This document shows, piece by piece, positions 8,245 to 16,331 of a stretch of DNA of 64,000 nt. The DNA comes from Echinicola vietnamensis DSM 17526 (GTDB lineage: Bacteria; Bacteroidota; Bacteroidia; Cytophagales; Cyclobacteriaceae). The stretch is taken from assembly GCF_000325705.1 (NCBI RefSeq), contig NC_019904.1:2978001-3042000 (forward strand), given 5' to 3'. Each line of letters starts with the position of its first letter. Position 1 is the stretch's first letter. The notes under the pieces were generated by a model. The model worked only from the letters and a program-made list of their open reading frames with translations, ran no database searches and was not told the DNA's origin. The position numbers and the translations under genes were made by a program.

Positions 8245-8829
8245 ATGGATGTAGCCATTATAAAATATAATTCCGGGAATGTGCTCTCTGTGCTTTATGC
8301 GCTTGAGCGGCTCGGCATCAACGCCAACCTTACCGATGATGTGGAGGAGATCAAAAAGGCCGATAAGGTGATTTTTCCCGGACAAGGGGAGGCCAGTTCT
8401 GCCATGCGGTACCTTCGTGAGCGAAACCTGGATCAGCTGATCAAGGACCTGAAGCAGCCTTTTTTTGGCATTTGCCTTGGGCAGCAGCTTTTGTGCGAAT
8501 ATTCTGAAGAAAATGATACCGAATGCTTGGGGGTTTTTCCTGTGAAAGTAAGGAAGTTTCCGCCAGCGGATAAAGTGCCCCATGTGGGTTGGAATAGCCT
8601 TCAGGAGACTCAAGGGCAGCTTTTAGAAGGGATCAATACGCATGATTATGTTTATTATGTCCACAGTTATTTCGCTGAAATTCACCCTGAATTTACCGTA
8701 GCCAAAACCCATTACATCGAAGATTTCAGTGCTTTGTTACAGAAGGACAACTTCTATGCAATGCAGGCTCACCCGGAAAAGAGCAGTCACTCGGGACAAA
8801 AAATATTAACCAACTTCTTGAAATTATAA
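8245..8829 (+). CDS. hisH: imidazole glycerol phosphate synthase, glutaminase subunit
   Basis: Glutaminase partner of HisF in histidine synthesis. The 194 aa protein has the nucleophilic Cys in G-I-C-L-G-Q-Q, the P-G-Q-G oxyanion loop, the Y-Y-V-H-S-Y segment typical of HisH and the closing A-H-P-E-K-S-S with catalytic His and Glu. hisA follows after 2 bp. hisG, hisD, hisC and hisB are not in the window, so the pathway is split or lies elsewhere. Confidence 0.97.
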   Translation: MDVAIIKYNSGNVLSVLYALERLGINANLTDDVEEIKKADKVIFPGQGEASSAMRYLRERNLDQLIKDLKQPFFGICLGQQLLCEYSEENDTECLGVFPVKVRKFPPADKVPHVGWNSLQETQGQLLEGINTHDYVYYVHSYFAEIHPEFTVAKTHYIEDFSALLQKDNFYAMQAHPEKSSHSGQKILTNFLKL

Positions 8830-8831
8830 TC

Positions 8832-9551
8832 ATGGAAATCATTCCTGCAATTGATATTATCGGAGGGAAATGTGTGCGTTTGACCCAAGGAGATTATGGC
8901 CAGAAAAAAGAGTATGCCGACAATCCGTTGGAGGTGGCCAAAAAATTCGAGGGAGCTGGAATCAAGCGGCTGCATTTGGTAGACTTGGATGGTGCCAAGG
9001 CCAAAACGATCGTAAACAGGGCGGTTTTGGAAAACATCACCTCCCATACGAGCCTAAAGGTTGATTTTGGCGGCGGAGTCCAATCAGATGAGACCATTCA
9101 AATGGCTTTCGATGCCGGTGCCAGCCAAGTCACTGGAGGCAGCATAGCGGTAAAAAATCCAGCCCTGTTTGAGGGGTGGTTAGAAAAGCACGGATCCGAG
9201 AAGATTATCCTCGGCGCAGATGCCAAGAATAGAAAGATTGCGATCAGCGGCTGGGAAGAAACCACTGAGGCCGATGTAGTGGATTTCATCAAGGACTATC
9301 ATGCCAAAGGTGCCCGTTATGTCATCTGTACTGATGTGGCCAAAGACGGGTTGCTGCAAGGGCCATCTGTGGACTTGTACCGGGAAATTATCCAAGAAAT
9401 CCCCGGTATTCGACTGATCGCGAGTGGAGGAGTGGCCGAAGTGAGGGATTTGGAAGTGCTGGAAAAGATCGGAGTGTTTGGTACGATTGTCGGCAAAGCC
9501 TTCTATGAAGGAAGGGTCAGCTTGGAGGAGTTGGCCACTTTTGCAGACTGA
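8832..9551 (+). CDS. hisA: ProFAR isomerase (HisA)
   Basis: (beta/alpha)8 isomerase of histidine synthesis, 239 aa. The N-terminal I-I-P-A-I-D-I-I-G-G-K-C-V-R-L block holds the first catalytic Asp, and C-T-D-V-A-K-D-G near 155-163 holds the second. The two half-barrel phosphate motifs (D-F-G-G-G-V and A-S-G-G-V) are both present. It follows hisH by 2 bp and is clearly in the same operon. A 135-bp gap then precedes hisF. Confidence 0.97.
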   Translation: MEIIPAIDIIGGKCVRLTQGDYGQKKEYADNPLEVAKKFEGAGIKRLHLVDLDGAKAKTIVNRAVLENITSHTSLKVDFGGGVQSDETIQMAFDAGASQVTGGSIAVKNPALFEGWLEKHGSEKIILGADAKNRKIAISGWEETTEADVVDFIKDYHAKGARYVICTDVAKDGLLQGPSVDLYREIIQEIPGIRLIASGGVAEVRDLEVLEKIGVFGTIVGKAFYEGRVSLEELATFAD

Positions 9552-9686
9552 TAAAAGAATAAATGATGGCTTTAGTTTGTGAAGACAGCAATTTAATAAG
9601 GTTATCCTGAACGAATTATCGCGGTAGCCGAACTCACCATGATCATGGTTGATGAAGCGGCCCAAAAACCGAAACTGATTAATTAG

Positions 9687-10442
9687 ATGTTGACAAAGAG
9701 AATAATACCTTGCCTTGATATCAAAGAAGGGCGTACGGTGAAGGGAGTGAATTTTGTGGACCTGCGCGATGCAGGTGACCCGGTGGAATTGGCCAAGGTC
9801 TATTCTGATGAAGGGGCAGATGAATTGGTGTTTTTGGACATCACCGCAACGGTAGACAAGCGAAAGACTTTGGCGGAATTGGTGACCCGGGTGGCCAAAG
9901 CCATTAATATTCCTTTTACGGTCGGCGGGGGCATTTCCACAGTGGAGGACGTCAAAGTATTGCTTAACGCCGGTGCGGATAAAATCAGCATTAATTCCGC
10001 AGCTGTCAAAAGGCCTGAAGTCATAGATGAAATGGCTGCCGAGTTTGGCAGCCAATGTATCGTTGTGGCCATCGATACCCGAAACGTAGATGGAGTGGAC
10101 CTCGTGCACACCCATGGTGGCCGAAAGCCTACCACCCTCCAAACCCAAGCTTGGGCCAAAGAGGTGGCAGACAGGGGAGCAGGTGAAATTCTCTTGACGA
10201 GCATGGACCATGACGGGACCAAAGCAGGATTTGCCGATGGGCTGACCAGCGAGATTTCTGCCGCCTTGACCATTCCGGTCATCGCTTCTGGCGGGGCAGG
10301 GACCATGCCACATTTTAAAAGTGTTTTTACCGCGGGAAAGGCCGATGCTGCCTTGGCCGCCAGCATTTTTCACTTTAAGGAAATAGGCATTCCAGCGCTG
10401 AAGCATTACTTGGCCGGAGAAGGGGTGACCATGAGAATTTAA
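9687..10442 (+). CDS. hisF: imidazole glycerol phosphate synthase, cyclase subunit
   Basis: Cyclase subunit that pairs with HisH and releases IGP and AICAR. The 251 aa barrel opens with the standard [17 protein letters not shown], with catalytic Asp at residue 11, and holds the second Asp in T-S-M-D-H-D-G-T-K near 170-178. Phosphate loops are V-G-G-G-I and A-S-G-G-A-G. A long open frame on the opposite strand here has none of these features and is a shadow. Confidence 0.98.
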   Translation: MLTKRIIPCLDIKEGRTVKGVNFVDLRDAGDPVELAKVYSDEGADELVFLDITATVDKRKTLAELVTRVAKAINIPFTVGGGISTVEDVKVLLNAGADKISINSAAVKRPEVIDEMAAEFGSQCIVVAIDTRNVDGVDLVHTHGGRKPTTLQTQAWAKEVADRGAGEILLTSMDHDGTKAGFADGLTSEISAALTIPVIASGGAGTMPHFKSVFTAGKADAALAASIFHFKEIGIPALKHYLAGEGVTMRI

Positions 10443-10465
10443 TGTAATTACGGACAATCAAGCAA

Positions 10466-11071
10466 ATGGAAAATTTAAAAATAGATTTTGATAAAGTAAA
10501 CGGACTGGTTCCGGCCATTATCCAGGATGCCACTACCAATGCCGTGTTGATGCTGGGGTATATGAATGAGGAGGCGCTTCAGAAGACCCAGGAGAGTGGA
10601 AAGGTTACGTTTTTCAGCAGGACCAAGCAGCGCCTATGGACGAAAGGGGAAACATCCGGTAATTTTATGCATGTCCAATCCATCAAAGTAGATTGTGATA
10701 ACGATACGCTTTTGATCAAGGCGGATCCTGTTGGACCAGTGTGCCACACTGGGGCGGATACTTGTTTTGATGAGAAAAATACCTCCAAGACGGCCTTTAT
10801 CGATCAGTTAAGGAGCATTATCAAAGACCGTAAAAATAACCCTACCGATAAGTCTTACACCGCTTCACTTTTTGCCAAGGGCATCAACAAGGTAGCTCAA
10901 AAAGTGGGAGAAGAGGCAGTGGAAATTGTCATTGAGGCGAAAGATGATCATAAGGACCTTTTTATGGGAGAAGCGGCAGATTTGCTTTTCCATTATTTGG
11001 TGTTGCTGGAGGCCAAAGGCTATGAATTGGATGAGGTGATGGATGTGCTTATCCAGCGCCATAAGGGTTAA
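10466..11071 (+). CDS. hisIE: bifunctional phosphoribosyl-AMP cyclohydrolase / phosphoribosyl-ATP pyrophosphatase
   Basis: Fusion of steps 2 and 3 of histidine synthesis in 201 aa. The HisI part (about 1-115) shows M-L-G-Y-M-N, S-R-T-K-x-x-L-W-x-K-G-E-T-S-G-N, and zinc/metal ligands in V-D-C-D-N-D and C-H-T-G-A-D-T-C. The HisE part (about 116-201) shows K-V-x-E-E-A-V-E and E-A-A-D-L-L-F-H-Y-L-V-L-L, the helical MazG-like metal site. It lies 23 bp after hisF and ends the run of his genes in this window. Confidence 0.97.
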   Translation: MENLKIDFDKVNGLVPAIIQDATTNAVLMLGYMNEEALQKTQESGKVTFFSRTKQRLWTKGETSGNFMHVQSIKVDCDNDTLLIKADPVGPVCHTGADTCFDEKNTSKTAFIDQLRSIIKDRKNNPTDKSYTASLFAKGINKVAQKVGEEAVEIVIEAKDDHKDLFMGEAADLLFHYLVLLEAKGYELDEVMDVLIQRHKG

Positions 11072-11149
11072 TCCTGCATTAGGTCATTTTTGGGGCCATG
11101 TGTGCAGTGGCTGTGCGAATGACATTTCACGATGGCATCCACTTATTTT

Positions 11150-12478
11150 TTAATACGCCGGAAATTCTTTGGCAAGGCCTTCGAAATCATCGATCATCAC
11201 CCAAGATGTTTTAGAGGGAAGTTTTCTGCTGCGGGCTGGAAAACTTCCCTTTTCAATATAATGCAATGCAGCTGCTAGTCGCGGTTCATTGATGTTTCCC
11301 CAATCATATGAAACGCCGTCAATGGCCTCGTAATCCACCGGGAAGCCATCGAAATATTCGGCTGTGCCGTTTGCATTGGCAGTGGAAAAGGTGATGGGGA
11401 CGAGTTCTACGTTACGCTCCTTTAGGTTTTTATTAAAGTCAGATAAAGGGAAAGCTCCTACAGGTTTGCCATAGGTGCTTTGACCGACCAGTTTTACCTC
11501 CATATAAGGCATGAGGCAGTTGATTGTAAGCTCACTGGCAGAAGCTGAGCCTCTTGCGGTAATGAAAATCACACGGTCAAGGGATATATTCCCTTTTTTG
11601 CTAAAATGGACGCTTTTATCCATATCGGTTTTGTTGTGATTGTGCTGGTTGGTATACATGATGGTCCCGTCTGCAGCAGGAGGGACGATCCTGTTCATGA
11701 GCTGTTCGGCCACCCGAACCGAACCGCCGCCATTGTAACGCAGGTCAATGATCAGCTCAGAAATGTTAGCTTCTTCCAGTGCGTTAAAAGCCTCTTCGAC
11801 TTCTTGGCTTTGGGTGGGTTTGAGTCCTGCTGTGGCCTTAAAGCTGTTATAAACAAGGTAGCCGGTTTTCTTTCCGTTTACATCGATGATGGATTGGTGC
11901 AGAATGGAATTGGACTGATAGGCGGCTTTTACGATTGTCCGAGTGGTCGTTGTCCCGTTGGGTAATTCAAATGTAAAAGAATTGGAAGTGCCACTTTCAG
12001 CAGGGCCAAGTTGGAAATCGTAACCGGTATTTGTTTTGTATTCCGCGACAGGCTTTCCGTTTACTTGGATGACCTTCCAGCCTCTTTTCCACCCGTCTTT
12101 GCCTGCAGGAGCGTCATTGTACACAAATGTAAGGTAGAGGTCCCTGTCTTCTGCTAGTCCCCAGCCGAAGCCATGACCGATATTTTGGCCTGTAAAGGCC
12201 TTGTCAAAAGCATCTGGCGTCGTCAAATACGACCACCGGTCCAGCTCGCTAAATGTTAGGGCGTCCAAAAGATCTTCATAGTTCCGATAAGCATCAAAGT
12301 CCACTCTGGCAGGCATCTTATCATTCCAGTAGTACCATTCCGCCATGCTGGCATATATGCCAGCTTTGACCATGCTATCGGTGAAGCGCGGATCATCCAG
12401 GTCATCATGACAGGAAGTTATGGCCAAGGTAACAAGGGTAATAACTCCAATAAAAGACAACAGGGGGATTCTTTTCAT
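11150..12478 (-). CDS. S41 family C-terminal processing peptidase, lipoprotein
   Basis: Predicted outer-membrane or periplasmic serine peptidase of 442 aa. The frame is open further upstream, but the ATG at 12478 gives a clean lipoprotein signal (K-R-I-P hydrophobic stretch, then I-T-S-C with Cys23), so I start there. A PDZ-like part follows (G-H-G-F-G-W-G-L, then W-K-V-I-Q-V-N-G-K-P-V), then the protease core with L-R-Y-N-G-G-G-S and the nucleophile block R-G-S-A-S-A-S-E. Bacteroidota carry many such lipoproteins; substrates are unknown. It is divergent from the TetR-like gene next to it, sharing a 156-bp intergenic region. Confidence 0.88.
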   Translation of the reverse strand: MKRIPLLSFIGVITLVTLAITSCHDDLDDPRFTDSMVKAGIYASMAEWYYWNDKMPARVDFDAYRNYEDLLDALTFSELDRWSYLTTPDAFDKAFTGQNIGHGFGWGLAEDRDLYLTFVYNDAPAGKDGWKRGWKVIQVNGKPVAEYKTNTGYDFQLGPAESGTSNSFTFELPNGTTTTRTIVKAAYQSNSILHQSIIDVNGKKTGYLVYNSFKATAGLKPTQSQEVEEAFNALEEANISELIIDLRYNGGGSVRVAEQLMNRIVPPAADGTIMYTNQHNHNKTDMDKSVHFSKKGNISLDRVIFITARGSASASELTINCLMPYMEVKLVGQSTYGKPVGAFPLSDFNKNLKERNVELVPITFSTANANGTAEYFDGFPVDYEAIDGVSYDWGNINEPRLAAALHYIEKGSFPARSRKLPSKTSWVMIDDFEGLAKEFPAY

Positions 12479-12634
12479 AGTGGCTTTATCTTCATGCATA
12501 TACGGAAAAAGGAATAGTACAGGTTTTGGCAAATGGTGGTTTTTCCAGTCGCTAAAAATACGGGATATTTCAATCAAAACTAAAACCTGCAGCTTGGTTT
12601 TGGTGTTAGTACTTATGAGTAAATACAAAAGACT

Positions 12635-13300
12635 ATGGAAAAAACAACTGCAAAGAAACCGGCAAAAGTGGATAAGCGGGCAAAAATAATGGAAGCTTTT
12701 AAGGGGTACATTCTTGAGCATGGCAAATCTCCTGCCTCGGTTTTCAAGTTTACCAAGGAGCTGAAAATGAAAGAAGCAGATTTTTACGCATTTTTCTCCA
12801 GTTTTACCTCCGTGAAGAAAGCCATCTGGCAACGTATACTCCAAGTCACGCTGGAGGCACTTGAGTCCCAGGAAGTTTATCATACCTATTCGTCAAGGGA
12901 GAAACTGTTGGCATTTTTTTATACCTGGATCGAAGAATTAAAGCATCATAGAAGCTATTTGTTGGTGTTGTATGGTGAACATCAGCTGCCCAGCCGGTCG
13001 TTACCGCAAGAGCTGAAAGGATTTCGGAGTGATTTTAAAACCTATATTCAAGGGGTGCTGGCAGCAGGAGAGGAGACCGATGAGATCGCCAAGCGTCCCT
13101 ACCTAAGTGATAAGTACGATGAAGCCATATGGCTGCAAGTGATGTTTGTGTTTAGGTTTTGGGTGAAGGATCAATCGGATGGTTTTGAAAAGACCGATGA
13201 AGCCATTGAGAAATCCGTGAACTTGGCTTTTGACCTGATGGGCAAAAGCGCACTGGATACTTTTGTGGACTTTGCCAAATTCCTGTATCAATCCCGTTAA
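12635..13300 (+). CDS. TetR-like transcriptional regulator
   Basis: 221 aa. The N-terminal 30-75 region, with I-M-E-A-F-x-x-Y-I-L-E-H-G and A-D-F-Y-A-F-F-S-S, resembles the TetR helix-turn-helix, though it is weakly conserved. The rest is helical and probably a ligand or dimer domain. The gene ends 12 bp before the AarF-type kinase gene and the two seem to form one unit, an arrangement I recall from other Bacteroidota. DNA binding is inferred from fold resemblance, not from a strong motif. Confidence 0.7.
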   Translation: MEKTTAKKPAKVDKRAKIMEAFKGYILEHGKSPASVFKFTKELKMKEADFYAFFSSFTSVKKAIWQRILQVTLEALESQEVYHTYSSREKLLAFFYTWIEELKHHRSYLLVLYGEHQLPSRSLPQELKGFRSDFKTYIQGVLAAGEETDEIAKRPYLSDKYDEAIWLQVMFVFRFWVKDQSDGFEKTDEAIEKSVNLAFDLMGKSALDTFVDFAKFLYQSR

Positions 13301-13312
13301 CCAAGTTTACCA

Positions 13313-14635
13313 GTGGAAAAGAAAGAGCAAGTCAGTATCCCCGTGGGCAAGGTCCAGCGGGCTGCGAAGTTTATCAAAACAGGCGCAAAAGTCGGAGGCA
13401 ATTACGTGAAGCATTATGCTCGGAAGTTTAAGGATCCTGAGCATTCCCGCGAACAATTGGACAATGAAAATGCGACGGATATTTATGGTTCATTGAGTGA
13501 ACTAAAAGGCAGTGCCCTGAAAGTGGCGCAGATGATGTCCATGGACAAGAACCTTTTGCCCCGGGCCTATCAGGAGCAATTTTCCATGGCCCAATACAGT
13601 GCACCACCACTGTCCTATCCCTTGGTGGTGAAGACATTTCAAAAGTATTTTGGAAAGGCACCAGAAGCGGTTTTCGATACCTTTACCCGATCTGCGGTGA
13701 ATGCGGCTTCCATTGGGCAGGTTCATCAGGCTACCTCGGAAGGGAAAAAGCTGGCCGTTAAGATCCAATACCCTGGAGTGGCCGACAGCGTGAGTTCTGA
13801 CCTGAAGCTGGTACGGCCTTTTGCCCTTCGTTTACTGAATATCAGTGATAAAGAGCTGAATCATTATATGGCGGAAGTGGAGGAGCGTTTGCTGGAAGAA
13901 ACGGATTATGAGCTTGAAGTGCGGCGGTCCAAGGAGATTTCTGCGGCATGCAGTCACATACCGCATTTAGCCTTTCCGACCTACTATGAAGCGTTCAGCT
14001 GTGAACGTGTCATTACGATGGACTGGTTAGAAGGCATGCACATCAAGGAATGGCTACAAACGAATCCATCCCAAGCGGCAAGGAACAGGATCGGGCAAGC
14101 GCTTTGGGATTTCTATCACCACCAGGTGCATGAGCTCAAGCAGGTTCATGCTGATCCGCATCCCGGAAATTTCATCATGATGAATAATGGTGATTTGGGA
14201 ATCATTGATTTCGGCTGTGTGAAAGTTATTCCAGCGGATTTTTATGCGGGCTACTTTAGCTTGATCAAAAAGGAGCTGGTTGCCAATAAAGAGGAGCTGG
14301 ATAAGATATTTTATGACTTGGAGTTTATTTCAGATCGGGATACAGCGGAGGAAAAGGCGTTTTTTAAAGCTGTTTTCAAAGAGATGATTTCCCTGATAGG
14401 AAAACCGTTTCATGAAGCGTCTTTTGATTTCGCAGACGACCAGTATTTTGATCAGATCTTTGCGCTTAGTGATCGCGTGTCCAATGACAAAATGTTCAAA
14501 AAGTCCAGGCAAGCCCGAGGTTCTAAACACGGGCTCTATGTCAACAGGACCTATTTTGGACTGTATAGTTTACTAAACCAGCTACAGGCCAAGGTACAGA
14601 CGACTAAGCCGGAGTGGCTGGAGAACAACGGGTGA
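13313..14635 (+). CDS. AarF/UbiB (ABC1) family atypical kinase
   Basis: 440 aa, GTG start chosen because it directly follows the upstream gene and no ATG precedes the conserved part. ABC1 hallmarks: the K-G-S-A-L-K-x-x-Q helix (K-x-G-Q-like motif, about 65-73), the S-I-G-Q-V-H-Q-A nucleotide loop, the A-V-K-I-Q-Y-P lysine, the H-A-D-P-H-P-G-N-F catalytic loop and I-D-F-G for metal. Relatives act in quinone synthesis or lipid metabolism as ATPases/kinases; the role here is not determined. No ubi or men genes are nearby. Cotranscription with the TetR-like gene is likely (12-bp gap). Confidence 0.9.
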   Translation: MEKKEQVSIPVGKVQRAAKFIKTGAKVGGNYVKHYARKFKDPEHSREQLDNENATDIYGSLSELKGSALKVAQMMSMDKNLLPRAYQEQFSMAQYSAPPLSYPLVVKTFQKYFGKAPEAVFDTFTRSAVNAASIGQVHQATSEGKKLAVKIQYPGVADSVSSDLKLVRPFALRLLNISDKELNHYMAEVEERLLEETDYELEVRRSKEISAACSHIPHLAFPTYYEAFSCERVITMDWLEGMHIKEWLQTNPSQAARNRIGQALWDFYHHQVHELKQVHADPHPGNFIMMNNGDLGIIDFGCVKVIPADFYAGYFSLIKKELVANKEELDKIFYDLEFISDRDTAEEKAFFKAVFKEMISLIGKPFHEASFDFADDQYFDQIFALSDRVSNDKMFKKSRQARGSKHGLYVNRTYFGLYSLLNQLQAKVQTTKPEWLENNG

Positions 14636-14711
14636 TGACCGCAGCTCTTCCCGATAAGCATCTGGTAAGAAGGGCGCATCAACTTGGTTTCGAAAATGAG
14701 TACACAATATG

Positions 14712-14830
14712 CCGTCATCGCGAGGAACGCTAGTGGAAGGCAGGGCAAACCTCCTTTCTCAATGATAATGGAGAGCTATCAGCCTTTGACAAGTTACTTG
14801 GTGCCACTATCGTTCCGCACGCAATGATGG
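14712..14830. repeat. inverted repeat of the genome-wide 'cgtcatcgcgaggaacg' type
   Basis: The left arm 14712-14729 (CGTCATCGCGAGGAACG core) and the right arm 14811-14830 are imperfect reverse complements (right arm read on the - strand gives CCATCATTGCGTGCGGAACG), separated by about 80 bp. This core resembles intergenic repeats found in many Bacteroidota genomes. It occupies much of the 402-bp gene-free stretch 14636-15037; I see no coding potential in the rest. Confidence 0.6.
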
Positions 14831-15037
14831 TTTTAAATCAAGTATTGGAGATCATTTTAACCTGTTCAGAGTTGGCTCTATAAAAGCGGAAAATACAGGG
14901 AAACAAGAGGGGGAACCGTGTTTCCGGGGGCGATGGATTTCTATGTTTTTTGCAACAAGGAAACGCCAACAAGTCTCCATATCACGGCATAATTATAAAG
15001 CCCTTTTATGGCAGGTTACTTCATGCATGTTTCGGAT

Positions 15038-16231
15038 TTACGGATGCTGGTAACTGATACGGTAAATGCAGCCAGCCATATCGTCTGATACCAGTAGACT
15101 GCCGTCTGGCAATTCCTGTACGTCCACAGGACGTCCCCAAACTTCCTGACTGGCATCATCGAGCCATCCTGATGCAAATACATTTTCGCCGGTCACCTCA
15201 CTGCCTTCGAGCAAGACATTGGTGACGGTATAGCCACTTTTTTTGCTTCTGTTCCAAGAGCCGTGTTTGGCTACGAAAATGGACTTTTTGAAGGAATCAG
15301 GAAACATGTTTCCCGCATAAAACCGCATTCCCAAAGGAGCCACATGAGGTCCCAGTTTGGCTTTTGGAGCCTGATAAGCGGATTGTTCTTCTCCAGCATC
15401 TCCAAATTCAGGGTCTTTGACGTCGCCTGCGTGCCAGTAAGGATAGCCAAAATGTTGGCCTGTTTCAGTTACCGCATTTAGTTCGCATTCAGGGACATTG
15501 TCGCCCATTTGGTCGCGTCCGTTATCGGTAAACCAGAGGTTTTTGCTGTCCGGATGCCAGTCAAAACCAACTGAGTTTCGCACACCATGCGCTACGATTT
15601 CCGGGGATGGATCCTTCGCACTGACGTCCAATCGGGTGATGGAGGCGAAGATGTCTTTCTCAGGGTCGCAGATATTGCATGGAGCACCCACTGGCACGTA
15701 AAGCAGGCCGTCGGGGCCAAAAGCAATGAATTTCCATCCATGGTGCCCCTCTGTGGGATATTGATCATAAACCACTTCGAAACTGGGGTCGGTTAGGTGG
15801 TTTTTGATGTCCGGGAATTTTAAAATGCGATTGATTTCTGCGACATACAAATCCCCGTCCTTGTACGCCACGCCATTGGGGGAATTTAGCTCTTCTGCCA
15901 GCGTGTAGCGAAAGTCTGCTTTTCCATCGCCATTTTCATCGATCACTGCATAGACATTGTTTTCCTGGCGATTTCCTACAAAAACAATTCCTTCTTCAGA
16001 CATGCTCAGGGAGCGGGCGTTGGGGATATTGGCAGCCCATACGTCGATGGTGAAATTTTCGGGTAATTGGATGGTTTCGAGCTTTACTTCCGCGGAATCC
16101 GAAGAAATATCCACCCGGTTTTCTCCATCCTTGGCTTCTATCGGTTTGAGCTTATTTTCCTGATCTGTTCCACACGAAAATATCAAGAGACAGAAGGATA
16201 ATGTACCAAACAAGGTTTTGTGATAATTCAT
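15038..16231 (-). CDS. PQQ-dependent sugar dehydrogenase-like lipoprotein (sorbosone dehydrogenase family)
   Basis: 397 aa six-bladed propeller of the glucose/sorbosone dehydrogenase group. A lipoprotein signal ends at L-I-F-S-C (Cys20). Features of the family: S-P-N-G-V-A, a G-W-K-F-I-A-F-G-P-D-G-L-L-Y-V-P-V-G stretch, the H-G-V-R-N-S-V-G-F-D-W-H-P block and W-F-T-D-N-G-R-D near the calcium/PQQ site, and a closing V-W-G-R-P-V-D-V. Oxidation of a sugar at the cell surface is the family role; the real substrate is not known and PQQ would have to be imported or made elsewhere. It is monocistronic and divergent from the ABC-F gene. Confidence 0.82.
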   Translation of the reverse strand: MNYHKTLFGTLSFCLLIFSCGTDQENKLKPIEAKDGENRVDISSDSAEVKLETIQLPENFTIDVWAANIPNARSLSMSEEGIVFVGNRQENNVYAVIDENGDGKADFRYTLAEELNSPNGVAYKDGDLYVAEINRILKFPDIKNHLTDPSFEVVYDQYPTEGHHGWKFIAFGPDGLLYVPVGAPCNICDPEKDIFASITRLDVSAKDPSPEIVAHGVRNSVGFDWHPDSKNLWFTDNGRDQMGDNVPECELNAVTETGQHFGYPYWHAGDVKDPEFGDAGEEQSAYQAPKAKLGPHVAPLGMRFYAGNMFPDSFKKSIFVAKHGSWNRSKKSGYTVTNVLLEGSEVTGENVFASGWLDDASQEVWGRPVDVQELPDGSLLVSDDMAGCIYRISYQHP

Positions 16232-16319
16232 AAAATAGGGTTTGTAGTGTTCAATAATTCTTCAAGTTAAGAAAAAGTTGATTTTTTTCATCAGAATGAT
16301 TTATAAACGGGAGAATCCT

Positions 16320-16327
16320 TATTTTTG
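16320..16327 (+). promoter_or_regulatory. -7 box immediately ahead of the ABC-F gene
   Basis: TATTTTTG (TAnnTTTG) ends 4 nt before the ATG at 16332, so transcription would begin at or next to the start codon. No TTG is at the usual distance upstream. Confidence 0.45.
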
Positions 16328-16331
16328 CAGC

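Noticed and set aside
9180..10457. A 425-codon open frame on the - strand opposite hisA/hisF
   Set aside because: It is antisense to two strongly conserved genes, rich in His/Pro/Cys with no domain, and has no promoter.
12479..12883. N-terminal extension of the S41 lipoprotein to 577 aa
   Set aside because: The extra 135 residues would overlap the divergent TetR-like gene and would bury the clear lipoprotein signal at 12478.
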